Notes: generated by a model from the letters alone, not told the origin. Shown: positions 8,246 to 18,576, numbered from the stretch's first letter. The stretch: 23,868 nucleotides of DNA from Zygnema cylindricum (GCA_037447655.1 JBBHKE010002222.1:1-23868); one strand, 5' to 3'. A program made the numbers and translations.

Positions 8246-9000
8246 TTGCTTCAGTTTCCAGTCGAGTGTGAGTTGGGTCACTCCTTAATAGCGGATGAAC
8301 ACATGGCATTTGCACTAGTTATGAAAGCCATGACCATTAACACGTCCGAAATATCGACATGGAAATTCGGAACTGGACTAACAAAAACTGAACACGAACT
8401 GCTAGATGGAGACATTAACCGACATGGGGACGTGTTCGCTTTCAATATGAAAGACTTAGGCCGGCACACCACCTACAAAATGTCAATCAACCTAGAGGAT
8501 GACAACATCGTCTTTCAAAAATTGAATGGGAATCCGTTGACAAACGATTCAGAGAACTAGAAGAGGCAGGTCTTATTTATAGGTCTGATTCCACCTTTGC
8601 AGCTCCCACTGTTATGCCTCGAAAAAAAGATGTGGAGGGTAATTTTACATAACGTCGCATATGTGGAGACTATCGAGAATTAAATTCACATACAATTAAA
8701 GATGGACATCCCATGCCGTTGGCGGAGGACATTTTTTATCATGTCGGTGATGCTAAATATTTCAGTATCTTGGCTTTGCGATAGAGATTTAATCAAATCG
8801 AATAAGAGGTAAATGATCGACACAAGACTGCATTTTGGGGAAGTGACGGACGTCGCGAATGGGCGGTTATGCCCTTTGGACTGAAAAATGCACCAGCCAT
8901 ATTCTAGAAGGTCATGGATTAGTCTTGGGGGGATGTAAGTTTGCCCGTTGCTATATCGACGATTTAATCATCGTTTTGGCCACTATATAGGAACATGCAT
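8246..9000 (+). pseudogene. Gypsy reverse transcriptase fingers and palm
   Basis: The frame 8246-8560 ends with VFAFNMKDLGRHTTYKMSIN, the usual lead-in of this Gypsy class. After a shift near 8520 another frame reads KRFRELEEAGLIYRSDSTFAAPTVMP, ICGDYRELN, PMPLAEDIF, KYFSILALR and AVMPFGLKNAP. YIDD, the motif C Asp pair, is intact at 8952-8963 in a third frame. In motif A the catalytic Asp of the family's S-x-L-D-L is Ala (codon 8773-8775). In-frame stops fall in FT-stop-RR, LR-stop-RF, IE-stop-E and IF-stop-K. The enzyme copies element RNA to cDNA in cytoplasmic particles; this copy cannot. It precedes the connection and RNase H domain, reached after another frameshift. Confidence 0.85.
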
Positions 9001-9027
9001 TGCATATAGAGTGGGTATTGAAAGAAA

Positions 9028-9811
9028 ATGATAAAGGTAAGACTCAAATGTCATCTTGCCAAATGTACCTTCGGGGTCAAAAGAGTCCCCAGTCTTGGGC
9101 ATTTTATCTCGTGCGAGGGAAATAATCCTCTAGAAGTCAAAGTGGAAGCGATTAGGAAACTAGCGGCCGCAACTGATCGGACTAGCCTACGGGCATTTTT
9201 TGGGCTAGCAAATTATTACCGTAGGTTTGTTCCTAGATTTAGTATACTTGCATCTTCACTAAATGAATTCCTAAAGAAATCAGTCTCGTTCACGTGGGGA
9301 CCTGTTCAGATCGAGGCATTTCAAGGATTTAAGGAAGCACTTTCCACCGCTCTCATTTTTCGTCCACCAAATCATAAATTACCATTTTGTCTACAAACCA
9401 AATTTGGTAAGCGCGGTATCGCAACCATCCTAGCTCAACGCGAACTTACAAGTGAGGAATATGTGGTGGCCTACGCTTGTCAAAGCAACAATCAAGAAGA
9501 ATCAAATTTCAGTAGTTACGAGGGAAAATGTCTTGCAGCAGTTAAGGGTATTGTGCATTTTCGCCATCTTTATGGCAAGCCTTTCACCCTTCTTACTAAC
9601 TGTCTTCTATTGCATTCGCTCATGACCAAACAAAGATGTTTGGCAAATTAGCCCTTTTGGCTCTTATTTTACAAGAATATGATGTCATAATTATCCATCG
9701 ACGGAGGCTCCTCAGTTTGAATGCTGACAGTCTCTCTAAGAACCCTTTGCCTAATTCCACTGATAATGGTGTACGACAAGGTTTCAATGGCAAGCCAGTT
9801 GCATCCCTATA
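9028..9811 (+). pseudogene. Gypsy reverse transcriptase thumb and RNase H, copy 1
   Basis: CHLAKCTFGVKRVPSLGHFI and LRAFFGLANYYRRFVPRFS are the RT thumb and connection. RNase H follows with VVAYACQSNNQEESNFSSYEGK, HFRHLYGKPFTLLTN and, after a one-base shift near 9625, GKLALLALILQEYDVIIIHR. The first RNase H catalytic Asp (family L-x-T-D) is Lys (LQTKFG), and the later Asp (LTDH type) is Asn (LTN). The Glu of SSYEGK is kept. The region ends at a TAA at about 9809-9811 that is also present in copy 2. From 9219 on, it is duplicated at 11938. Confidence 0.85.
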
Positions 9812-9867
9812 AGCTGGAGAACATATGATTTATATCTTTGCCGCTCCCACGAATCACAAAACCGAAC

Positions 9868-11010
9868 ACGATCCATGGCGGGACACCGCTTTCATCCTCT
9901 TCTTGTCAACTAAGTCTTTCGAGCGAGCACCTTAACGGGGGAAGAGGAGCGTGTGCGGAGAAGAGCCCAAAGTTGCTTCTGGATGAGGGGCTCACTCATT
10001 CGCCTTCTCACAGAAGGAAGTCATCGGCATGTTACTCGGCCGATAAAACCACTATCATTTATTAACCAAATTCATACTGACCTTGGACATTATGGCACAA
10101 ACGGACTTTGAGCTTGGTACAAGCACGGTATTGGTGGTCAAGCATGCAGGCTGATGTGGCGGCTGTGTTGCACAAATGTAGCACATGTTATCGGCTACGA
10201 ACCTTATTTTTTAATCGACAAACCACCCATCAACCCTTCCCTATTCGAAGGCTCTTCTACAGATTGTCGTGCAACTTGGCAGGTCCCTTTCCAATTTCTG
10301 GAAGGGGCAAGCAATACATCATGATAATGATCAAGAATTTTAGCAAATTGGTAGAGGTTGTGGCCCTTCAGCAGAAAACGGCCAAACTAACCACTACAAC
10401 TTTCAACGAGCATGTACTCCTCCAATATGGAGCCCCTGCGAAAGTACTCACAGATCAGGGAACCGAGTTTCGTGGCGAACTTCAACAGATGTTGGAGGAG
10501 GCGTTGATCGATTATCGTCGAAGAAGCCGAGATCATCCTTAGGTAGACGGTTTAGCCGAGAGAGCTGACAAAAATATAAGCGGGCTCTGCGTAAACAATG
10601 TCCGGAAAAACAGATTACAGTTTGGGATGAATCTTTGGGATATAAAGTTATGGAGTATCAGATGTCTATGCACGCGAGCTTGGCCAATTTGAGTCTTTAT
10701 TATGTGTTGTTTGGTAGAAAACCACTACTAGGTAGGAATGTAAAGAAAGCTGCCAACTTACCTTCGCCTTTTATGTCAGATTCTCTTTTCCTGGAAGAAC
10801 TTACTAACCAGGCATTGCTTTTTGCTAGGAAAATGCCCATGGCTTTTGATAATTTACAAATTCCTCAACATCGCAAACTCCTTACGGTCTGCAACAACTT
10901 GCAGTGGCAGCTACTGGCCAAAACAAAAACCCTTCAGTGTGGGAGATTATGTTTATTTGCGACAACAAATGTAGAAATTGATGGTTTTAAAGTATTTTCT
11001 AGGTCTGAAT
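9868..11010 (+). pseudogene. Gypsy integrase, copy 1
   Basis: It starts in frame with DPWRDTAFILFL and passes through the HHCC zinc region (HTDLGHYG, then KCSTC). The frame changes between HYGTN and TLSLVQARYWW. In the core, the first catalytic Asp is Asn (SCNLAGPF), the second is kept (KVLTDQGTEFRGEL) and the Glu is kept (DGLAERA), but a TAG (10540-10542) separates them. Another shift leads to the C-terminal segment (10635-11012) with NLSLYYVLFGRKP and, in another frame, FSVGDYVYLRQQ. Integrase joins cDNA to host DNA. This copy lacks the PHD tail: recognisable sequence stops near 11010. Confidence 0.85.
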
Positions 11011-11012
11011 AG

Positions 11013-11920
11013 TAATAAAGAAGCCGAGGCAGTCTACCTCTAACTTCTCTCTCCAAACTCTCAAACTTGTCGCAGTCACTAAGAAATTGGAGAGGAAGCT
11101 AGAGCCATGGCTACCTAGGCTATCCTGAGGTTGACGGGAAATTTATACTAGTTAGGGAGGAGATTATTTACTAAAAGGTATATGCCGGCCACAAGATTTG
11201 ATCCTAGTACCTGCCCGCCGACAGATAGTAGGTAGCCAGTAGCGTTAGCCGTTAGGTATAGAAGTAGTCTTACGTATTATATAGTACGATAATTAATTAA
11301 ACATTAATTCGTAGGATAAATCATTAAACTATAATTGTTAACGGGATACATAGATCTGGTATGTAAAAGTACGAATTGCGGTATGGATAAAGAATCAATA
11401 CCGCGCATAGATTTCGTAAGCGAAACAAATACCGCGCATGTATTTATTACGGCTACGATCAAATACGAGTTTAATCGGACGGCCTGAATTAGAGCCGAGA
11501 TCGCGGAAGAAGAATTTGGCGGTTTGTAAGCATCGCCACATCAGATGACACGTGGCGATGTCACATTGGAGCGCGTTATCTCCGAGGATTAAAGGAGCGA
11601 ATTCAGTAATACCACGAGTCAACATTTAGGGCATGTCGTACAGTGTCCGTACATAAAGTACACCGGCAGCTGTACTTTTGCCTACGGAACTGTAATCTGA
11701 TTGGTTCCGTACATCAGTAGATAGAGTCTGTGAGAGAGATAGGACTTAGAAAAATTAGAAGATAGGACCCTCTCTTCCAGGGAGCTTCTGTACAAATGGT
11801 CAACTTTGACCATCCATAACTTACTGCTCAGGGGAGCAAATTCAAAGATTCTTTTTGCTATCGACTCAGGAGAGTCTTGTCTTCAAAGGGATTAAGTTGG
11901 TCAGAGTTTTTGTCTGTCAG
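11013..11920. other. Unexplained spacer between the two RNase H-integrase copies
   Basis: About 0.9 kb with no homology to the rest of the window and no domain on either strand. Structures seen: a 9-bp perfect hairpin CATCGCCAC/GTGGCGATG (11531-11560); AATACCGCGCAT repeated at 11397 and 11428 around a TTTCG-TAAG-CGAAA hairpin; GCGGTAT/ATACCGC (11378-11404); and the palindrome GGTCAACTTTGACC near 11797. The sequence GTGGCAG lies at both edges of the wider interval (10904-10910 and 11922-11928), as a target duplication might. However, the first 100 bases after the left one still look like integrase tail, which argues against a simple insertion. Confidence 0.45.
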
Positions 11921-11937
11921 GGTGGCAGTTATTTTTG

Positions 11938-12534
11938 CCGTAGGTTTGTTCCTAGTTTTAGTACACTTGCATCTTCACTAAATGAATTCCTAAAGAAATC
12001 ACTCCCGTTCACGTGGGGACCTTCTCAGATCGAGGCATTTCAAGGATTAAAGGAAACACTTTCCACCGCTCCCATTTTTCGTCCACCAAATCATAAATTA
12101 CCATTTTCTCTACAAACCGAATTTGGTAAGCCCGGTATCGCAACTATCCTAACTCAACACGAACTCACAGGTGAGGAATATGTGGTTCCTACGGCAGTCA
12201 AAGCAACAATCAAGAAGAATCAAATTACAGTAGTTACGAGGGAAAATGTCTTGCACCAGTTAGGGGTATTGTGCATTTTCGCCATTATCTTTATGGCAAG
12301 CCTTTCACCGTTCTTACTAACCATCATCCGTTGCATTTGCTCATGACTAATGACAAGATGTTTGGCAAATTAGCCCTTTCGGCTCTTATTTTACAACAAT
12401 ATGATGTCATAATTATCCATCGACCCGGCCTCCTCAGTTTGAATGCTGAAGGTTTCTGTAGAAACCCTTTGCCTAATTCCACTGATAATGGTGTACGACA
12501 GGGTTTCAATAGCGAGCCAGCTACATCCCTATAA
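11938..12534 (+). pseudogene. Gypsy RT connection and RNase H, copy 2
   Basis: Near-duplicate of 9219-9811, about 90 percent identical by eye, starting at RRFVPSFSTLASSLNEFLKK. The first catalytic Asp position is Glu here (LQTEFG; Lys in copy 1). The LTN substitution and the terminal TAA (12532-12534) are shared with copy 1. A frameshift follows GEEYVV, and the frame is regained at 12271. The region is preceded by 20 bases (11921-11940) identical to those ending the duplicated block at 13624-13643. Confidence 0.85.
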
Positions 12535-12589
12535 GTTGGAGAAGATCTCAGTTACAGCTTTAACGCTCCCACGAATCACAAAACCGAAC

Positions 12590-13643
12590 ACGATCCATGG
12601 CGGGACACCGCTTTGATCCTCTTCTTGTTAACTCAGTCTTTTTGAGCGAGCACCTTACCGAGGGAAATGGAGCCCGTGCGAAAGAGAGCTCAAAGTTGCT
12701 TCTGGATGGGGGGCTCACACATTCGCCTTCTCACAAAAAGAAGTCATCGGCATGTTTTTCGACCGATGGAATGACTATCATTTATTAACCAAATTCATAT
12801 TGACCTTCGACATTATGGCACAAACGGACTTTGAGCTTGTTACAGCTACGTTATTGGTGGTCAAGCATGCAGGCTGATGTGGCGGCTGTGTTGCACGAAT
12901 GTAGCACAAGTTACCGGCTAGGAACCTGGTTTTAAACCGAGAAACCACCCTTCAACCCTTGCCTATTCGAAGGCTCTTCTATAGATGGTCGTGCGACTTG
13001 GCAGGTCCCTTTCTAATTTCTCGAAAGGGCAAGCAATACATCATGATAATGATCGAGAATTTTGGCAAATTGGAAAAGGTTGTGGCCCTTCAGCAGAAAA
13101 TGGCCAAACTAACCACTGCAACTTTCAACGAGCATGTACTCCTCCAATATGGAGCCCCCGCTAAAGTACTCACAGATCAGGGAACCGAGTTTCGTGGCGA
13201 ACTTCAAGAGATGTTGGAGGAGGCGTTGATCGATTATCGTCGAAGAAGCCGAGATCATCCTTAGGTAGACGGTTTAGCCGAGAGAGTTGACAAACATATA
13301 AGCAGGCTCTGCGTAAACAATGTCCGAAAAAACAGATTACAATTTGGGATGAATCTTAAAGATATATTGTTATGGAGTATCAGATGTCTATGCACGCCAG
13401 CTTGGCCAATTTGAGTCTTTATTATGTGTTGTTTGGTAGAAAACCACTACTAGGGAGGAATGTAAAGAAAGCTGCCAACTCACCTTTGCCTTTTATGCCG
13501 GATTCTCTTTTCCTGGAAGAACTTACTAACCGGGCATTGCTTTTTGCTAGGGAAATGCCCATGGCTTTTGATAATTTACAAATTGCTCAACATCGCGACT
13601 CCTTACGGTTTGCGACAACTTGCGGTGGCAGTTATTTTTGCCG
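12590..13643 (+). pseudogene. Gypsy integrase, copy 2
   Basis: Near-duplicate of 9868-10910. The zinc region has lost a Cys (ECSTS in place of KCSTC). The core keeps all three acidic residues: SCDLAGPF, VLTDQGTEFRGEL and DGLAERV. The TAG between the second Asp and the Glu (13262-13264) is at the same place as in copy 1, as is the frame change after HYGTN. The C-terminal segment 13372-13640 reads NLSLYYVLFGRKP, then MAFDNLQIAQHRDSLR, typical of this Gypsy class. Unlike copy 1 it leads into the Pol tail and PHD finger, so it is probably the copy next to the original 3' end of pol. Confidence 0.85.
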
Positions 13644-13882
13644 AAACACAAAGGGGTCAGGGTTATCCTAGAGGCTTCTTGGAAGCTGTCCACTCTGAGG
13701 ACTTATGGAGGTCTCAGAGTTTTATGCTTGACACCCTTGACACGGATGTTCCACCCCACATTTTGAGGATTACAAAGATCAACTATAATGGATTATTTAG
13801 TATACAAGGGGGCGACACAGGAACTTAGCGGGAGCATTCAAAAAATTGTGCCTCGTGCTACCTGCCAGATCTTTCCCACAAC
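13644..13882 (+). pseudogene. Gypsy Pol C-terminal tail
   Basis: The frame 13544-13828 reads DTLDTDVPPHILRITKINYNGLFSIQGGD, a beta-rich segment of the kind that follows integrase. After a stop at about 13828 the same frame gives REHSKNCASCYLPDL (to about 13880). In related green-lineage elements I recall a segment of this type linking integrase to a PHD finger; this is from memory. The stretch 13644-13715 does not match the integrase tail of copy 1 (FSVGDYVYLRQQ) and may be scrambled. Confidence 0.6.
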
Positions 13883-14098
13883 ATGGACCCATGGCGGATG
13901 CCAATTTATGTGGCCATTGAGTGTCGGTTGTGCCGGCAATCTAATGGAGAAACAACAATGCGTCTTTGTGACAATTGCAATTTGGGATTTCATATGGGGT
14001 GTTTCGTTCCACCTCTGCACACTATCCCGGCTGGACAATGGTTTTCTTACAGATGTCGCGACCTATCGGTTGTGTTTACCAGCTCTTCCGCAGGCTTA
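13883..14098 (+). pseudogene. PHD finger at the C-terminus of Gypsy Pol
   Basis: The frame from ATG 13883 holds a C4HC3 finger at residues 14-58: CRLC (14-17), CDNC (29-32), H37, C40, then PPL (43-45), the conserved Trp53 and C58. All spacings fit a PHD domain, including the LCD-x-C and W-x-x-x-x-C signatures. The seventh ligand, normally Cys two residues after Trp, is Ser55, so zinc binding would be impaired. PHD fingers commonly bind histone H3 tails; in an integrase tail such a domain could guide target choice, which is inference. The recognisable finger ends at 14056; the frame stays open to about 14131 without further motifs. Confidence 0.85.
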
Positions 14099-14120
14099 AG
14101 AGCTGGGGCGAGGAAATTCC
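14097..14120 (+). other. Candidate polypurine tract of the Gypsy element
   Basis: AAGAGCTGGGGCGAGGAAATT lies between the end of pol and block B1. It is purine-rich and placed where plus-strand priming would occur if the 3' LTR starts at B1. The core is interrupted by CTs, so this is tentative. A similar string occurs at 23110-23135. Confidence 0.4.
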
Positions 14121-14294
14121 ATCCTTACTAACTTGACTTCGCTTGTCTTTTAATTTTTTTGCTTAGTTTATGTGTTTAGTTTGTCTGTTTTTTCATGCAG
14201 ATTCGTTTATTCTTTCTTGCGGTTGGGCATACTGTACATATGCTATGGTTATCCATTTTGAAGTGTTTATCTACGACACAAGCTGTATTGGATG
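14121..14294 (+). repeat. Gypsy terminal block B1, left piece
   Basis: Direct repeat of 20837-21014 (B2): AT(C/T)CTTACT, then TGACTTCGCTTGTCTTTTA, CGTTTATTCTTTCTTGCGG-type sequence, and TGGTTATCCATTTTGAAGTG. Copia-1 interrupts it after GGATG (14290-14294); the block resumes at 19860. Confidence 0.85.
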
Positions 14295-14788
14295 TGTTAG
14301 GATATAGTACTGAGCACTTACATAGCGACGAGATATTCTCGTAGGTAAAGTAGCGTCGACCAGCGACGAAGTACTTTCGTCGCTAGATATTTGAAGTGAA
14401 ATAGAAGTTATATGTTCGTTTTGTTTCATGCAAGTTCTAGTCGTACTATAAAAGTGACATGGAAATTATTTCGTCACTTCGGTTCACTTAAGTTTTAGTC
14501 GTACCGCGCATTTCAAGTCGGTTGGTAGTTAACTTTCTTTGTTGGTCAACTAACTTAGGAGGACTACCTTTAGTCGGCGGTATACTTTGCCACACGTTTT
14601 GTTGGTCCTATTTATATATATTTGTTGAGACTTTGTGGTAGAATTATCTTTTGGAGGCGTAGCTTATTAAGGAGGCGTAGAAAGGTCAGAAGTAAAAGGA
14701 GTTTGATTTGCATTGTGTTAAATATATTGAATGTTTTTGGAGAAACCCCATTGTTGTGTGTATATTTTATTTGATTTGTAATCTTTCA
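14295..14788 (+). repeat. Copia-1 5' LTR
   Basis: Bounded TG...CA. Near its start are three related inverted-repeat words: ACGAGA-TAT-TCTCGT (14328-14342), CGTCG/CGACG around 14353-14367, and the perfect 9-bp stem AGCGACGAA-GTACT-TTCGTCGCT (14362-14384). A TATA-like run (TTTATATATA) lies near 14611. It differs from the 3' LTR by lacking one 48-bp unit and a 13-bp purine-rich insert. Confidence 0.95.
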
Positions 14789-14790
14789 AT

Positions 14791-14803
14791 TGGTATCAAA
14801 ACG
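14791..14803 (+). other. Primer binding site of Copia-1
   Basis: TGGTATCAAAACG begins two bases after the LTR end. It matches the plant Copia primer site complementary to initiator Met tRNA (TGGTATCAGAGC) for 8 of the first 8 bases, then diverges. Confidence 0.8.
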
Positions 14804-14826
14804 GGTTACTGGTAACACTTCCTAGT

Positions 14827-15900
14827 ATGGCTGAGAAAGGGAAATCCCTGGTTGAACCTAGTGGAGGAGCTAGTGGGGGAGTTAGTGGAGGAGGAGTTAC
14901 AAGGACACAATATGATGAGTATGACAAATCGGGGGGGGGGAATGTGAAGATGGACGACGGAACGTTTGAACGCTTTCAAGAGTTTCTCAAAACACAAGAT
15001 GATGAGGAGATAGAGGAGTAAGTCCACTCACACAACTCTAAGAAAATAAAGAAAAGGAAGGGGAAATCTAAACTTTATGAGGAAGAGGAGGGGAGCAAAG
15101 ATGATGATTTTAAAGTGTTTAATAAAACCATCGTCTTCGCGGGTTCCAACTTTGCAATTTGGAAGAGAAACATTCGAGGAGCATTCACACCGAAAAAACT
15201 TTGGGACATCGTTATCAGGGAGGAAACACGATCGGATCCTTCCGTGGATCCAGCCGGAGCACATAAGTGGGACAAGAAGGATATGGCGGCCTCCACCGCA
15301 CTTATACAAAGTTGTGTTGAATAATATATTGGGTTTATAGTCCATTGATGATGGAGTCAAAAGGTTTAATGTCATCATAGAACAACATAACTCACTCAAT
15401 AACTTCTCTACGGAAAAAGAGAGGTTGTTTGTGTTTATGAGGAGTCTTCCAAGCAAATTTGCGGTAGCAAAGGGGGTTATCAAGGGGCGAGAGAAATCGA
15501 CAATGGCATATGCTATCAATCACTTGAAGAGTACAGAGAAGGAGAAAGCAACACCGAAAGAGGAAAACAACAAGTCATCTTATCAGAGTTATCAAGAGAA
15601 GGATGACGGATGAGCTTACAGCTTTAGGGGATCTAGGGGGAGAGGAGGTGGACATAGTGGACGAGGAGGAGGTCACAAGGCCTAAGGAGAGGCTCATATC
15701 AACGTGATACCTCTCAGATGACTTGTTACAATTCTAACGAGATTGGGTATGGCTCTTTTGAATGCCCAGATAAAAGTAAACACTGTAACGTTAGTCATAA
15801 GTGGGGACACACTGGTCGCGGTTGTTATCAAAACAAGGGAAACAATCGCAAAAGGGGAGAATTTAGAGACGTAGGAAGTGGTGGAATTGGTTCATCATGT
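14827..15900 (+). pseudogene. Copia-1 gag
   Basis: ATG 14827 opens a Gly/Ser-rich N-terminus (64 codons, stop at 15021). The conserved Gag motif FAGSNFAIWKRN follows near 15130-15170 with LWDIV. Another frame (15425-15613) gives MRSLPSKFAVAKGVI and a Lys/Glu-rich stretch. An RGG-type linker lies at 15620-15685. From 15718 two zinc knuckles follow in tandem, each with one Cys-to-Ser loss: CYNSNEIGYGSFEC (His to Tyr as well) and CNVSHKWGHTGRGC. The paired-knuckle layout is the reference used here for locating the break in Copia-2. At least three frame changes or stops prevent a full product. Confidence 0.8.
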
Positions 15901-15959
15901 AGAGGGGATTTTGTAGGGGATGGGCTATTGGGACAGGATCAAGAATTCTTCGTTTCACT

Positions 15960-16350
15960 CATGGAGGAATCACAAGAAAAAGAGGATATCCTATTTCACA
16001 CACGAGGCAAAGAGAGTAAAGGAAAATTTAAAAATTGGATCATAGACTCAGATGCTACCCATCACGTGTGTTCAAACCTAGGACTATTCAGTGATATTAG
16101 AAAACTTACTATACCAAAATCCATCATAGTGGCTAACGGTTCGATGATGGTTATTGATACAGTGGGAACAATACGATTGGATCTATCGGCACAAGATAGG
16201 AAAGGGAAAACTAGAGTCAATAGAGTACGTTTTAAAAATGTGCTTTATAATCCGAGGGGGTGTATCAATCTCTTAAGTGTCCCACAACTTCAGAGGAAAG
16301 GTGGAAGAGCCACATGCATGGAAGGGGGTAGAATCATTTTGAGTAGTTAA
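15960..16350 (+). pseudogene. Copia-1 protease
   Basis: Continues in the frame of the zinc knuckles. The active-site motif reads WIIDSDATHHVC (Asp codon 16045-16047), where the family has D-(S/T)-G-A; Gly is replaced by Asp, so activity is unlikely. LFSDIRKLTIPKSIIVANGS and VLYNPRGCINLLSVPQL are the conserved downstream segments. TAA closes the frame at 16348-16350. Confidence 0.85.
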
Positions 16351-16453
16351 ACATGACTATTTGCAGAGGGGGTTGTAACTGAAAATATGCAAAGTAGACT
16401 GATTTGGAGAAAACCAGAAAAATTGGACGGCGGACGAAAAAGGGCACCTTCAT

Positions 16454-17500
16454 TTGGCAGAGGTCAACAAAGAGGATCTCACGCTGTGGCATCATCGTTT
16501 GTGTCACACTTCAGAGAGTAATATCAAAGAGATTATTCTTCATCGTGCGGTTCCAGGACTAGACGTGACGACTGGAAAAAAGGTTATCGGATGTGTAGGA
16601 TGCACAAAAAGGAAGCATAAAAGGAAGCCTCATCCGGTGAAAGACCTTCAGTTCAAGGCGAATGCCCCTTAAGACGAAGTTCATGTAGATCTTTGTGATG
16701 ACATATATCTAAAAACCATTGGAAAAAATAAATACATTATGGTGATAGTTGATGATTTCAGCAGGAAGACATGGGTGTACCTTTTAAAGGCAAAGTCAGA
16801 AGCATTAGAGACATGTAAAGATTTTGTGGTTATGGCTGAGAGGGAAAGTGGGAGTGAGGTAAATGCAGTACGATCAAACCGTGGAGGCGAATTTTTTGCC
16901 TTTGCCAAATATTGTAAGGAGACGGGGATTAAACATCAGTTCACGGCTCTTTATTGCCCACAATCAAATGGAATAGCAGAGAGGAAAAATCGGACATTGC
17001 AAGAGATGGTGAGGGTCATGCTCCATACGACATAACTCACTCATCGTCTTTGGGGAGAGGCAATCAGGGCGGCTAATCATGTTACAACCTGGAGAATCAA
17101 CTCGTCTTTAGGTAACAAAACACCGGAGGAAATTTGGAGTGGAAAAATGCCTACGGTAAAATATTTAAGGATTTGAGGAGGTGAGGCTATGGGATACGTA
17201 GAGGAAAGAAATCGGGAGGGGAAATTTGTTGCATGGTCATGGGAAGGATACTTTGTGGGGTATAGTGAAAACTCGATGCGGTATCAGATTTATAATCCCG
17301 TTACTAGGAGGGTTCGAGAGTCTAGAAATGTGGAGTTCAATGAAAATTTTGAATGGATGGTGAAAGGAGCTAATGAGTCTAAACGGGCCCAAGTTTACGA
17401 GGAGGATAGTCGTTGTGAAAAATTCACAAGAGAAGAGGAGGAAAAAGAATATGTCTTGATAAAGGTAGGGACAAAGAAAAAAATGTGATTTGCAGAGAAA
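16454..17500 (+). pseudogene. Copia-1 integrase
   Basis: The HHCC zinc domain is recognisable (LTLWHHRLCHTSESN, then CVGCTKRKHK). The core begins DEVHVDLCDD and KYIMVIVDDFSRKTWVYLLK. The second catalytic Asp is Asn (AVRSNRGGEF); the Glu is kept (NGIAERKNRTLQEMV). Stops fall at about 16670 and 17033. The 17189-17488 frame carries the C-terminal GYFVGYSENSMRYQIYNP, then VRESRNVEFNE, a Copia GKGY-like end. Inactive by both stops and the lost Asp. Confidence 0.9.
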
Positions 17501-17503
17501 ACT

Positions 17504-18576
17504 TTGGAGAAAGTTCAAAAATCTAAGCCCACCAGCAACCAATCACAAGGGGACAAGACCATTAGAGAATCATCTACTCACACAAACAACATGACACCAA
17601 AAGAGACACCTTTAGAGAATGAGGGCGATGACAAGATTGAGAGCAGTGATTCGGATAAAGAATTTGCAGAGGACGTAAGGAGAAGTAAGAGATCAACGAA
17701 AGGGAAGGCACCGGAACGATTCTCACCAAGACAGTCATATAAAAAGCAAACTAGTTACCAGAGGGCAATTTCCGAACTTAGAGAAGGAAGGGCGGAATCC
17801 TTCCTCTTATGAAAGGCAAAATACACAAAATCGTCCGGCCGATCCTCAATCATATCAAGAGGCTAAAGACTCGGATGAATGGGAGGAGAAGTGGAAACCG
17901 ACATATAAAAAAGAGTTTAATTTTGTGAAAGCTAATGGGTGTTTTGAAGAAGTAGACTCACCTATTGGTAAGAAGGCGATTGACTCAAAGTGGGTTTTTA
18001 AACAAAGACAGGAGCCTCGGGAGAAATTCTTAAGTATAAGGTACGGTTGGTATGTAAAGGATTTCAGCAGAAGGAGAGTATCGACTATTCAGAGACATTT
18101 GCTTCGTGGTTAAGTTTGATTCTTTGCGAGCAATTATTGCAATGGTGACAGCAAAAGGAATGCATATTTGACAGATGGATGTAGAGACAACTTTCTTAAA
18201 TGGTGAATTAGAGGAGGAGGTGTACATGAAAATTCCAAAAGGAGTTCCCGGAAAGAATGGAAAACTATGGAGGTTGTGGATGGCTTTGTATGGTTTGAAG
18301 CAAGCGCCAAGAACATGGAACCATAAGCTTTACACGGTTTTACTAATCTTGAGATTTAAGAGGCTTACTGCAGATTGTGGAGTGTATATTCAGGTAGAAG
18401 GTTTGGATATGATAATTTTTAGTGTATACGTAGATGATTTTATTTCCATCTCTCACAACTTGGATTTACTTAGAGAATTAAAGATTGAATTTCGGAAGCA
18501 TTTTAGAATCACAGATTTAGGAGATGCACAATACATTGTGGGAATTCAGATACAGAGGAAAACAAGATATTGTTGA
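17504..18576 (+). pseudogene. Copia-1 linker and reverse transcriptase
   Basis: An acidic, Lys-rich linker (17504-17812) leads to the RT N-terminus: DSDEWEEKWKPTYKKEF and GKKAIDSKWVFKQR (about 17870-18010). Then, in another frame, KVRLVCKGFQQKESIDYSET appears (18030-18100). The palm (18175-18576) has MDVETTFLNGELEEEVYMKI with the motif A Asp, GLKQAPRTWN, and YVDDF with both motif C Asps. The catalytic residues survive although the frame is broken near 18020 and 18110. The copy ends at a TGA after IQRKTRYC. Confidence 0.9.

Noticed and set aside
13838-14038. Minus-strand 66-codon frame opposite the PHD finger
   Set aside because: Shadow of the PHD reading frame; no motif.
15028-15519. 163-codon minus-strand frame across Copia-1 gag
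   Set aside because: It lies opposite recognisable Gag segments on plus and has no domain; it is an antisense shadow.
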